A stretch of 64,000 nt of DNA from Aaosphaeria pasadenensis (taxonomy: Eukaryota; Ascomycota; Dothideomycetes; Pleosporales), in contig JAKLMB010000045.1 in the NCBI GenBank assembly GCA_022813625.1, forward strand, positions 183,477 to 247,476. Direction: 5' to 3'. Both the position numbers and the translations under genes were made by a program. The notes under the pieces were generated by a model. That model ran no database searches, had not been told where the DNA came from, and saw nothing but the letters and a program-made list of their open reading frames with translations. Shown in pieces: positions 25,801 through 37,392 of this stretch (positions are counted from its first letter, which is position 1; each line of letters begins with the position of its first letter).

Positions 25801-26978
25801 TCCAATGCCCATCCCCAAGCCTTACCTATCCCTTGCCCTTGTCTCAATGACCCATGTCCAACCCCCCCAATGTTGAATGCATGTGTCCCTTGTCCCATGT
25901 CCACTCCCACCCTTGACCTTGACCTTGATCCTTGACCGTGACCTTGACTTTGACCTCGCTCTTGGTTTTTGGCTCTTCCTTTTCCCTTACTTTTCCCTTC
26001 TTTACCTCCTCGGCTTTACCCTTTTCTCTCCTTTGGCGATTCAGCCAGAGACGGCCCTAGTGCAGAATGACGATGAACCTTACCGCATTCCTCCACTGCC
26101 ACTCTGCATTTGCCTTTGCCTCTTGTTCTTAGCCTTCCCACTACCGCTCCTCGCTAGATGATAGTAGACCGTGACCGTGCTAGGACACTGCAACTGCAAC
26201 TGGTAGGGGGACTTACCGTAACTCACTTCCCCCAACCCAAAGCCAAAAAAGCCCATTACGCTATTACCAGTTAAACTCATCAACTCGCTGTACTCGGCAT
26301 CGGCCCTGGCTGTACCCACCCGCCGCCAGGCAAGCCAACTTCTTTTTCCCCAGCCAAGTTGGCCGCCCTCGTCCTTGTCCTCGTCCCAGTAATAACTATC
26401 TACTACTACCAACTTACGGGGTTACCTACCGACCGTGCCTACCTCCCTCTAACTACGGAGTAACTACACTACTATTACTCGTATACTGCCTATCCTACCC
26501 TATCCTACCCTATCCTACCCTAGAAAGGACGGCGGTCGTTTCGTTCTTTCGCTTCTTCTTCCTGCATCATCTACCCTTCCCATCCCATCTCAATCCCCAA
26601 TCCCACCCCCATACTTTCCTCATTCCCATCGTCTCCCGCCTATTATTCCTCCCATCCAACCTCCACCACTCCTGCTGCTATCCGCCTTCTCATTGACTTC
26701 ATCTTCCCGCCGCGGGTCGCCGCGTATGTTCAGAACCATCGCGACACCATCCAACCCCACTCTTGCGTACCCTGCATCCGAACTTCGTCCTCGGATTACC
26801 GATTCAAAGCCGTTCGACACCTTTGGCGTCAACCTACTCCCTCGAAACGGAGTCGCGCTTCCATCGTAGGCCGATCAGTTCAAATTGGGCCCCTTGGGGG
26901 GTCCTTTGTGGTTGTTAGAAGTTCGGTGGTAGACTTATAAAAAAACTTGTTTTCGCCTTTTCCTCACTCCCCTTCAAG
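22875..26978. other. 4.1-kb gene-free interval between PRX5 and SKN7
   Basis: No frame here has convincing protein composition. The interval holds four of the six TACGGAGTA/TACTCCGTA nonamers of the window (23060, 23092, 25370, 26454), a GATGC tandem near 24784-24812, three perfect copies of TATCCTACCC at 26491-26520, and pyrimidine/CACC-rich tracts upstream of SKN7 (25470-25930). It could contain a long SKN7 leader or a non-coding RNA, but sequence alone does not show either. Confidence 0.55.
26491..26520. repeat. Tandem decamer TATCCTACCC x3
   Basis: Three perfect head-to-tail copies of TATCCTACCC about 460 bp upstream of the SKN7 start. It may be a simple satellite or a clustered factor site. 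Confidence 0.75.
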
Positions 26979-29216
26979 ATGGATTCAAGCCAGGGAGGCG
27001 GCTCGGGCTCGAGCAATTCCAGCGATTTTGTAAGGACCATCGCCCGCCGCACAGTCTGAGGATGCGCGCGCAAATTCTTGTCACGATGATACTAACATTC
27101 CCATGCAGGTTCGTAAGCTGTACAAGTACGCCGCCTTTCGCGCCCGCGAAACCCCGATTTACATGTTCATGCGCTAATAACAAACTGCCAGAATGTTGGA
27201 AAACCCATCCGATGAGAGTGTTGTACGATGGGGTAACGATGGCGACAGTTTTGTCGTCCTCGAGGTGCGTTCTTGCGGTGGCGACCACGGAGAGTGAGAG
27301 GACTCGGAAAGCTTACCCGTATCAGAACGAAAAATTTACGAAACACATTCTTCCCAAGCACTTCAAGCACAGCAACTTTGCCAGCTTCGTCAGGCAGCTC
27401 AACAAATACGATTTCCACAAAGTGCGCCACAACAACGAAGAAAATGGACAATCGCCGTATGGCGCAGGGGTAAGGTTGCACGTCTTGCATGGCTGTCACG
27501 TTCACCCGCTCACAAACCATCTCAGGCATGGGAATTCAAGCACCCGGACTTCAAGGCCAACAACAAGGATGCGCTCGACAACATCAGGAGGAAAGCGCCC
27601 GCACCGCGCAAGGCTAATGCACAGCCGGAGGATATGATCATCCCTTCGCAACAGCTGGACCTCATGAATACGCAATTGATGGCTACCCAGGCGCAGCTGC
27701 AGTCTCTACAGGATAGGTACAACGAGCTCAGCATCCACCATTCAATGTTGCTCCAGGAAGTCATTGGTCTACAGAAAACCGTGGTCAACCATGAACACGT
27801 TATGCAGAATGTTATGACCTTCTTGCACAACGTTGATGCGCAGCGCCGCCGCGATAGCAGGCTGGGACTTCCCTTCAACCAGCCGCCCGCACAAACGCAG
27901 AATGGCAACGTGGAACCGCCCAGTAACGCGCAAGGCCCTACGGAAGATGACATTCCAGCCTCGCCGCTTCAACATGCCTCGAAATTGCTTAGCGAGACGA
28001 ATGCAGATGTCATGTTGAACCCGCGTAACCTGGAGCATATGAACGAGATCACGATGCGAATGAACGGAACGTTGACGACGCCACCGCCGGAATTCATGAG
28101 GAACTTGACTCGACCCGTCAGCCGTGGCCCAGCTTCTGCAGGTTCATCTGCCTCTGCTCGCATGAATGACCTCGACAACGTCGTGTATCCGGTCGGACAT
28201 ACTAACGGTATCGACCCGATGTACAGCGAGCATATCAACAACATTCCATACCCGATGCCAAGCAAGCCAGCAGAGCCCACCGAGATCCGCGTTCCAGAGC
28301 CCAGGAAGAAGAGTTCGCAGATTGACCCAGGATGGGTGCGCCCACCTCAGATTTTGTTGGTGGAAGATGACCCGACATGTCGCAGAATTGGCAGCAAGTT
28401 CCTATACGCCTTTCATTGCTCTATTGATAGTGCTGTAAGTACCATTTTCCCATGCCACCAAGGGTTTTGCTAATGTTACCAGCTTGACGGACTGGAAGCT
28501 GTCAACAAGATGAACGCAGGCTCCAAGTACGATCTGGTTCTTATGGATATTATTATGCCTAACTTGGACGGTGTGTCTGCCTGCCATCTCATCCGCCAAT
28601 TCGACAACACGCCCATTATTGCTATGACATCCAATATTCGAAGCGACGATATCTCTATGTATTTCCAGCATGGTAAGATGAACGTCTCTCCTTTCTCGTA
28701 GGGCATTGCTCACAAGTAACAGGCATGAACGATGTGCTTCCGAAGCCTTTTACGAAAGAAGGTCTATTGCAGTGTCTTGACAAGCACTTGGTACACCTCA
28801 AGAAGAGTCACGTGGAGGGAGGCATGGTCGCACCACAGCCGCTGTCTTCCGCTAGGCAAGTGCTCAAGGAGGAGGAGTCGCCCGCAAAATCGCCAGCCAC
28901 GACCAGCAATTGGAATTCGCCGAACGCAATGCCGGGAGTTTCGCCAGTCGGCAGCAATGTTACCGACGAGTATCTGCAAGCTGTGCAGAATCATTCGGGG
29001 CAATATGGAGTCAACCCGATGCAGGGTGCCATGGGCTACAGCACATCTCCTCAGATGCAACTGCAAGCAAGACAACAGCAACAGCAAGGACACAGAAGGC
29101 AACTTTCCGACATTTCAGGCGGTGACGACATGAACAATCCGGCGAAACGACAACAAATGTACGGCGGACCCATGCAGCCGCAGCCCATGAATCCGATGCA
29201 GCAGAGGCCGCGATAA
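26979..29216 (+). CDS. SKN7: SKN7-like response-regulator transcription factor (HSF domain plus receiver)
   Basis: Seven exons, 26979-27029, 27109-27125, 27192-27264, 27326-27469, 27526-28434, 28483-28672 and 28723-29216, give 625 residues. SKN7 is the output of a branched two-component phosphorelay and a nuclear regulator of oxidative and cell-wall stress. Residues about 17-122 form an HSF-type DNA-binding domain (FASFVRQLNKYDFHKVR). A coiled coil follows (about 140-210). A receiver domain then carries the acidic pair D376/D377, the phospho-acceptor D420 (LVLMDIIMP) and K469 (LPKPFT). The C-terminus is Gln-rich. Exon 2 is a 17-nt microexon (VRKLYK) required for the domain; all introns are GT-AG of 48-79 nt and all joins keep frame. 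The family fit fixes every exon. It is the first of five same-strand genes. Confidence 0.93.
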
Positions 29217-30454
29217 TCTGGACCTCGCGCCGAATGTTCGACTAGCGAGTGCCTTGCCGCGAGTTCTTTAGGGAGCTCTTTGCCGTGCCGAGTGGGTGTA
29301 GGCCTCCTCTAGATACCGTTCTCAGCCATCCTGGGCTGCATCGAAATCAGTGCGCCGTATGCACGACGGAATCATCAAATTTGTCTAGAAGGAGGTGTGC
29401 CAGCTCAGACTGGCTTCTTCCAGTCAGTCATTTCGGCAGAAAATTATTTTCTCGCCTGCCAAAATTTGGTCGGAATCCCTGCCGTCTCTTCGCTGGTTGG
29501 TAACCGTACAGTTGCCAGGTCGATGGAGGCAGGGTTGATATGACGAATACCCTGAGTTGGTCAAGACTGACAGCTTAACCATCCGCTTATTTCTTCCGTG
29601 TTTTGTTTTTTCTGGGGGGTTTGGTTAGAGATTCTTTTCTCTCTGGGGGGGGGGGGCTTATTTCTCGAGTTACATATTTTGATGCATATTGATCACGCCC
29701 AAGGGAATTATAGAGACTGTCATAACGAAGAAAGACTTGAGTTTGGAAAACATCAGGCCAGCGCGCGCTCTGTACGTTTACAAGCAGCATTTTTCAACAG
29801 CCCTTTTTGGTTTTCCTCGAGCTTCCCTCTACGTAGCTGTATGTAAGAATGGGATCCACGAGTGCTTCGTGCCTTTTTTTGGCTCCCACACTCATCTCTC
29901 TTTGGAAGTATGGATGTCGTTGCATTAAGCTATTTGCTCGAGCTGGCCCTGGGGAGAGAACCAGGTCTAGACCTCCTGCGCCCTTGCCCTGAAGCCGCAA
30001 CACGTGAGTACAAATGCCAGGAAGCCCGTCAAAGCACCATATGGTCTGGACTGGGGGGGACTGGGGGGGTGCCACCACCGGCAAACCCTAAAGCGAAAAG
30101 CACAAGCCCCACAGGATCGGATTGAAGAACCTTGTCCTTGTCCATGACGGCAGAAAAGGGAGTCTGGCCGTATCTGGGATTCTGGTGACGCACTTTCTGA
30201 CTCCCCTCCCGGCGTGGTCGTTTTGCAAAAATGCGATGTGGTGGTTGTGGTGTTGCTGGGGGTGGTCGGAGGTGTCTGCACCCGCCGCACTGCACCACAA
30301 CCCTGACCGACTGACTCATCACGATTTTTCGCGAACCAAATGCGCCAGACTGTGTGAGCCACACCAACACCAACTGGACATAACGTTTCCCCGCAACACA
30401 CACTCTTATTTATTTATTCTCTCTTTTTAATTTCCCTAGCCCTCGCTCGCAGCC
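29217..30454. other. Intergenic SKN7-GCD6
   Basis: 1.2 kb between same-strand genes. It contains poly-G runs (29646-29656; 30054-30068) and probably the SKN7 3' UTR and the GCD6 promoter. No coding frame is supported. Confidence 0.55.
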
Positions 30455-32896
30455 ATGCCGCCAAAGGGCAAGAAGAACCAAGCCGGCGACAAACCCAAGC
30501 AAGGCGAGGAAGAGCGCGAAGATCCTCTGCAGGCCGTCGTGAGTCTTCCATCCCACTGCTGCACGCACCGAACCGAGCTCCTCAAAATCGCAAACACTAA
30601 CCACAATGTCAGATACTCGCAGATCCATTCGAAACCCGCTTCAGTCCCTTCACGCTCGAACGACCTAGGGTCCGTCTCAAGTCCTCATATATATAACACG
30701 CATGCACTAATCCCCCTCCAGTGTTTGCTGCCCCTCGCGAATACCCCGCTCATCGAATACACGTTCGAGTTTCTGGCAAATGGTGGCGTCGAAGAAGTAT
30801 TTGTATACTGCGGAGCGCATAAGGAACAGGTCGAAGACTACATAACGTATGGTGGCCCTATTGCTCCGTGTGTACGACCTGCAAGGACATGACTGATAGT
30901 TGGCAGACGGTCGAAATGGAACTCACGGTCCTCGCCATTCTCCAGGCTGGAGCTGATCCAGTCTACTTCACACTCAATTGGAGACGCTATGCGTGATTTG
31001 GATACACGGGGACTCCTGGTGGGCGACTTCTTGGTGGTATACGGCGACGTCGTCAGCAATCTTTCACTCGAGCCCGCGCTCGCAGCACACCGAGCCCGCC
31101 GGGCAAAGGACAAGAACGCCATAATGACAATGGTCCTCCGCGAAGCCGGCACATCGCACCGCACAAAAGCGCAAGGAACGAACCCGATCTTCGTAATCGA
31201 CCCCTCCAAGGAGCGATGCCTCCACTTCGAGCAGATGCCGAACCGGGAGCAGACGCACACGCTCTCAATTGACCCGGATCTCCTGTCGGACAACCAAGAG
31301 CTGGAAATACGCGCAGATCTTATCGATTGCGGCATCGACATCTGTACGCCTGACGTGCTCGCGCTGTGGAGCGATAACTTCGACTTCCAGGCTCCCCGCA
31401 AGGGCTTCCTGCACAGCGTGCTCAAGGACTACGAATTGAACGGCAAGACGATACACACGCATATTGTCGCGGAGCGCTACGCCGCTCGTGTGCGGAACCT
31501 CCACGCTTATGACTCGGTGAGCAGGGATATCGTCTCCCGCTGGGCGTATCCTTTGTGTCCGGATAGCAATTTACTCCAGGGTCAGTCGTACCGGTTACAG
31601 AAGGGCAACACGTACAAGGAGGAGGGTGTCATACTGGCGCGGGACTGCATCATCAATCCGAAGACCGTCATCGGCCGGGGTTCAAGCATTGGCGATGGGA
31701 GTGTCATTTCAAACAGCATCATTGGAGTGAACTGCAACATCGGACGCGGCGTTACCATTGACGGCGCGTATATCTGGGATCATGCTATCATCGGCGATGG
31801 GTCAACGGTCACGCAGGCCATCGTTGCGAATGAAGCCCAAGTTGGGAAGAACTGCACGATAGAACCCGGCGCATTGGTATCGTACAGTGTACGTATCAGC
31901 GACGGCGTGACTGTGCGGTCAGAGTCGAGGGTTACAAGAGCAAAGCGAAGGCTAGAGCAGGGCGAGGAGCTTGCCAAGGGCGAGCCAGACATTGCTATTG
32001 TCGGTGACAAGGGCGACGGCTTTGAGTTCCAGGACTCTGAGGAGGAGGATGAGGACGAGGTGGTCGACAGTCTCATATTGAGCGGGAAGAGTAAGTTTGT
32101 CGACATCAGGCGTAGTTCATTGATGTTGACATGTTGCAGTGTACAATCTCGCCCACCTTTCACTATCTGCCGACTCTATATCCACGCTCTACTCCGATTC
32201 AGAAGCAGATTTCGACGTTTCCCACAACCAGAACCGATCAGCTGCGGACAGCTTCGTTTCCATTGGGTCCCAGGATAGCTACGCCAGCCAGCATGCCGCC
32301 AATTTCGATCACGATGCGTCTTCCAGCATTTACGATTCACTCAACGAAGGTCACGATTCTGCCAACATACAACTAGAACTTACAGGTAAGGCAACATCCT
32401 ATCTGATTAGCTATTGGTCAACCCAGTCACTGACACACAATCTACAGCACTACGCATGAGCACCAACGCCTCCGACCACCAAGTGCGGCGATCCATCGTA
32501 GTAGCATTCGTGAAGCGCATAACAAGCGTCGTCAAGGCCGGCACGAGCGTCAAGAACGCCGTAGCGCAGGTATTCGAGAAGCACCGCGAGCTCGTTGAAC
32601 GCAGCATCTTCGACAAGAAGGCGCCCGCCAAGACCGACCAGGTCGACTTCATGATGCTCCTCCAGAACGAGCTCTCGCACCGCGAGGGCGGAGACATGAT
32701 TCTCCTGAGCTCGGCGACCAAACTGATCGAGATCGACCTGATCGAGGAGGAGGGCATGCTGCAATGGTGGGCGGATCCCAAGTCGAGCGAGAAGCAGGAG
32801 CTGCTGGATGTGAGGCAGAAGACGGGGCAGCTCATCGATTACTTGAATCAGTCGTCGGAAGAGGAGAGCGATGACGAGGATGACGACGAGGATTAG
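30455..32896 (+). CDS. GCD6: Translation initiation factor eIF2B subunit epsilon
   Basis: Six exons, 30455-30538, 30613-30669, 30722-30846, 30907-32090, 32140-32385 and 32448-32896, give 714 residues (yeast Gcd6 has 712). This is the catalytic subunit of the GDP/GTP exchange factor for eIF2. The N-terminal nucleotidyltransferase-like domain begins ILADPFETRFSPFTLERPR then CLLPLANTPLIEYT. A left-handed beta-helix of hexapeptide repeats follows (about residues 340-440: INPKTVIGRGSSIGDGSVI and similar). The C-terminal W2/HEAT catalytic domain ends in the acidic tail SSEEESDDEDDDED. All five introns are GT-AG of 49-74 nt, and each join restores conserved sequence. Phosphorylated eIF2, produced by GCN2 under GCN1 control, inhibits this factor. 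Confidence 0.94.
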
Positions 32897-34312
32897 GTAG
32901 CTACGTTGAGGATAAAATAAATAGGGTGGTAAGCTGTGTTTGTAGTTACCTGTGGTAGTTATGTGTGCGTAGGGAGATAGCTATCTGCCTTGGCTGCGCC
33001 GCGCAACAACAGCATCAGCATCAGCATCAGCTATGGAGGGGTTCCCATGCATGATGAAGTATCAAATGAATGAAAAACCCTCCCAAGATGGTTCTAGGTA
33101 CATGATTTGCTAATGTGTTCTTGAATATGTGGAGCAAGTGAGCTGAGGTACAAGGCAACAGCGTTTTTGATATCTTGTGTGCATTCTCTAGTTACAAGGA
33201 ATTAACCATAACCTACAAGGACTACACTTCACTATACTATGAAACTATCTATATGCGGCCAGCAGCGGCTGCTTGTCTGCCTTGAGACTTGAGTACTGAA
33301 TTGGGTGAGTTGGTGGAGATTGCCGCTAATTCCGCGCCCGGAAGCTGCACTAGGACTCGCACTTAGAATCACGACCTGTACTTATCCGTCATATCTACTC
33401 GGTACAGTACTTCTCTTCTGTATGGACGGTGATGGTATCTACTTGTACCTGTATGTACATTATCAGAATGCACTATCCCGTGATTCCCGCTACGCCTGCC
33501 TCATCTCGTCTTCCTCGTCTTTTGCCTGTGATCCTCGTAGTGTATTGTATGTAGCGCCCGTCCGAGTAGCCGTGGTCATAGTCATACCCATGCGCTACTC
33601 GTACCCTCGTGGTCGTGCTTTTCGCCGCACTCGCCTCTCCAAACGACCTGTGACATAGCCTGTCCTGTCCTGTCTTGTCCTGTCCTGCCTGTCCTGCCAC
33701 CTAAACTACGTCGTACCTAGTACTACTAAGTAGTTACCTTAGATCCTTGAGTCTAGGTACCTATTCTTACCCTACCGAAACTCACTCTGACTTTCACCTT
33801 ATTAAACTCGCCTTCCTTGCCTGCCCTGCCTTACTCTAGTTACTTACCTTAGACTGAGCAACACTCTGCAAACACCCGACCCGACCAGACCAACACCTTC
33901 GCCTCATCCTTGTGACTCCAAGAAGCTGACCAATATTCTGCAAAAAAACCCTTGACGCGCTCATTCTGTTTCTTCCTTCCTCCTTCGCTGCCTGAACTGA
34001 ACGCCGCCACCACTGCTCGTACTCTCTGTTCCGACGACCCATTTCAGACCCCACCCACCCTCTCACTCGCTCGCTCGCAGCCTGGTCTCGTCATTCAAGG
34101 CGAGGCTCGGCTTCCTATACATCACCACGCCTCCCATCACCCGCAAGCGAAAGGCCTCAGACGCTGTTGACAGGCTCACTGCGCAGGACGGCCCCAGGAA
34201 GAAGATCACTCCAGAAGCAACTACTCCTGCTTCCTTGCCCTCCACTCCGGTCCTCACCACTACATCCACCTCCACATCCACCACTACCGCTCCTCCCCCC
34301 ACTATCGCCGAG
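32897..34312. other. Intergenic GCD6-Ariadne, with possible coding leader
   Basis: 1.4 kb. Most of it has no protein-like frame. The last part (34001-34312) is open in the frame of the downstream Ariadne gene for 104 codons without an ATG, including a basic stretch ITRKRKASDAVDR. A possible tiny first exon is ATG at 33422 to 33450 with a GTATGT donor and an acceptor at 34080, which would join in frame; this is speculative. Confidence 0.4.
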
Positions 34313-36080
34313 ATGGATTCCGACGACGACTTCAACAGCTCCCAGCTGAGCGACGACGAGATCATGGACGATAGCGATGTAGCTCTCGATGATGGTAAGG
34401 ATACCCAAAAGTGACCGCCATGTCACTCTGACTGCCATTCCCATTCACGTCTGCCACATACATCTATTGCTACTGTTAGGTCTAACACAACTAACCGTAG
34501 ATTCCGACTTCGAGATGGATCAGGACGACATGGGCTTCGACAGCCAAGACAAGGATATCAAGCCCGCGAAACACGCATACGAAGTGGACTTCAAGGTCTT
34601 CAGCCCGCAGCAAATACAATCCCACCAAGATAAGCAGATCGAAGAGGTGTCGAACATCCTCGGGCAGCCGCCAGAAGCCACCGCGATCCTCCTACGGCAT
34701 CTACGATGGAACAAGGAACGGTTGATCGACCAGTACATGGACAAGACGGAGGAGACCCTCGAGAGTGCGGGGCTGGGCGAGTCCTCGGAGTCGAACCCGC
34801 CGAAGCTCGAGAAGATTGCGGGCTTCGTGTGCGACATCTGCTGTGAGGATGGCCCCGAGCTGGATACTTTTGCCATGCGCTGTGGGCATCGCTTCTGTTT
34901 GGACTGCTACAGGCAGTATCTCTTTACGAAGATTAAGGACGAGGGTGAGGCGGCCCGGATCAGATGTCCAGGCGAAGGCTGCACGCGGATCGTGGACTCG
35001 AAGTCCCTCGATCTCCTCGTTTCGGAAAGCCTCAAGGATAGGTATGTTGTTCCGAGGTCGGATTGCAGATGTGGGGTTCCAATATACTGACTGCATAAGG
35101 TATCACGAACTGCTTACCAGGACCTATGTTGACGATAAGGAAAATCTCCGATGGTGCCCCGCGCCGAACTGCGTCTTCGCTGTAGAGTGCGGTGTCAAGG
35201 ATAAGGAATTGATGAAGGTGGTTCCAACCGTGCATTGCGACTGTGGCCATTACTTCTGTTTCGGCTGCTCGCTGAACGACCATCAGCCTGCGCCGTGTTC
35301 GCTGGTGAAGAAGTGGATGAAGAAGTGCGAGGACGATTCCGAGACGGCCAACTGGATCTCCGCCAACACCAAGGAATGTTCCAAGTGTAACTCTACCATC
35401 GAGAAGAACGGTGGCTGCAACCATATGACGTGCCGGAAGTGCCGACACGAGTTCTGCTGGATGTGCATGGGCGTCTGGTCGGAACACGGAACAAGCTGGT
35501 ACAACTGCAACCGATACGAAGAGAAGAGCGGTTCCGAGGCCAGAGATGCCCAAGCGAAGTCAAGACAATCGCTCGAGCGCTACCTCCACTACTACAACCG
35601 ATATGCAAACCACGAGCAGTCTGCGAAGTTGGATAAGGATATCTATCTCAAGACGGAGAAGAAGATGACGCAGCTTCAGAACACGTCCGGCATGTCGTGG
35701 ATAGAGGTGCAGTTCCTGGACTCTGCGTCGCAAGCGCTACAGCAATGCCGGCAGACTCTGAAGTGGACTTATGCCTTCGCATACTACCTTGCACGCAACA
35801 ACTTGACCGAAATCTTCGAGGACAACCAGAAGGACTTGGAAATGGCCGTCGAGAACCTCAGTGAGATGTTCGAGAAGCCCATCGATCAGCTGCAGGGTTT
35901 GAAGGTGGATATGTTGGATAGGACGGCATACTGCACGAAGAGGCGGATCATTCTCCTGGAGGATACGGCTCAGAATCTCAGAGATGGTATGTTTATTTTT
36001 GAACCCCGCAAATCTTAGACGATCAAGGGCACCGACTTATTCATGCAGGTAAATGGGAATTCAATGTTACCCTGACCTGA
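34313..36080 (+). CDS. Ariadne-type RBR E3 ubiquitin ligase
   Basis: Four exons, 34313-34394, 34501-35041, 35100-35986 and 36049-36080, give 513 residues. RBR ligases accept ubiquitin from an E2 on a RING2 cysteine and transfer it to substrates. After an acidic N-terminus come a UBA-like helical region, RING1 (CDICC...CGHRFCLDCY), the IBR (CPAPNC...CDCGHYFCFGC) and RING2 (CSKC...GGCNHM...CRHEFCWMCMG). The catalytic cysteine is C314, by match to human HHARI. The C-terminal Ariadne domain is helical (TLKWTYAFAYYLARNN) and ends in RDGKWEFNVTLT, completed by the 32-nt last exon. Introns are GT-AG of 106, 58 and 62 nt. The N-terminus may be longer (see the leader). The closest named fungal relatives are Ariadne/dbl4 proteins. 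Confidence 0.92.
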
Positions 36081-37392
36081 GCATGGACGGCTTGGAATTG
36101 TGAAGACAACAGGGCCGGCAGGTCAGCTCATGCTCTGCTCTGCCCAATGTCGTCGTACACCAAATACTCATCCCAGGACAACATGGAGCCGAGACCGAAT
36201 GTTTGATAACGCATGAAACGAGATATGGAGCACAAATCACCCAATGATTAGCATAGCAGGCAAATACTTTTTCTCTTTCTTTTTGCTTTTTTCTTTCCTC
36301 CTTCCTATTCTCGATTTCAGTTTTCACGGGCTTTCAAGTTACTGTTACTGGGTGGGATCTGTATAGCATGGCCGGTGTATATTTTCATTCGGATGTACTC
36401 CCCGTTCTCCCTTCCTCCCTTCCCGTCCCTCTCTATGAATGGCATCTTTGGGTCTCAGTTTCCGGACCGGCACTGGAAGGATAATCCCTCTCTTTAGAAA
36501 TGGCAAGCGCGGCGGTGGGAGTGCTGGACATAGCGGATGGGGTGGTCGGTCGGTCGAGCATTGGGTGTTCCAGTCGATGGAGGAGATTCGGAAGCGCGCA
36601 AGCTAGACACTTCGAACGGACTGGAACTGGGGTAGAATTGAGTGTTTTCAGGGTTAGGGTTAGCATGATGAGTGATTGCATTGATCAATTATATATAAGA
36701 ATGACTATACGGAGTAGTAATTGGATTGGGAATTACGCTGATGGTGATGATGCCTTTTTTAATCTATACTTCGTTTTGTCTATGTCTTGTACGCGGGACG
36801 GAATTAAGCCTTTGCCAAGGAAGAGGACTTGATTGCACCGCATCTTCCCCCTTTCGACCTGTTTAATTTCCGGGCTATTCTTGTGCTGCCCGTGGGGTAA
36901 ATTCGGTGTTTTGGGTTTATAAATTTATACTTCAGTGAAGAGGATCTAGTATCGCAACCTTCGAACATGCATATCTCGCGCGTTTTGTGGTGTTTCGCCC
37001 CAGGATGATGATGCCTGTACGCACGCATGAGAAGGTAGCTTGAATGGCCGGAAACGATTCATGCTCCCGTACCGTACCCACCCACGCACTACGAGTACCT
37101 ACCAACCATCTCCACACCACACACCTCACCTCAACACAACAATCCTTCAACAATCCTTCAACAACCTCACATGGTCTGAACATCCTCTCGGAAAGACCTG
37201 CTGGGGCCCCGGGATTCAACAATGCAATCGATCCTATCATGATAGAAAAAAAACCTACTACATCGCCGCCGCACCACCATACACCTGCAACGAACTCGAC
37301 ACTGCGGTGAACAACAAAACAATCGCTTTCTTTCTTTTTCCACAAGTCCACCGGGACTAAAAAAACGTCACGCAAACCAACACATCGCAACC
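36081..37392. other. Intergenic Ariadne-DUF3431
   Basis: 1.3 kb without a supported gene. It contains the telomere-like GGGTTAGGGTTA (36651-36662), a TACGGAGTA nonamer (36708-36716) and a tandem CAACAATCCTT pair near 37137-37160. It likely includes the promoter of the downstream gene. Confidence 0.55.

Noticed and set aside
25468..25935. A 155-codon Pro/His-rich frame upstream of SKN7
   Set aside because: It follows CACC/CATC simple repeats and has no domain; more likely leader or promoter sequence.
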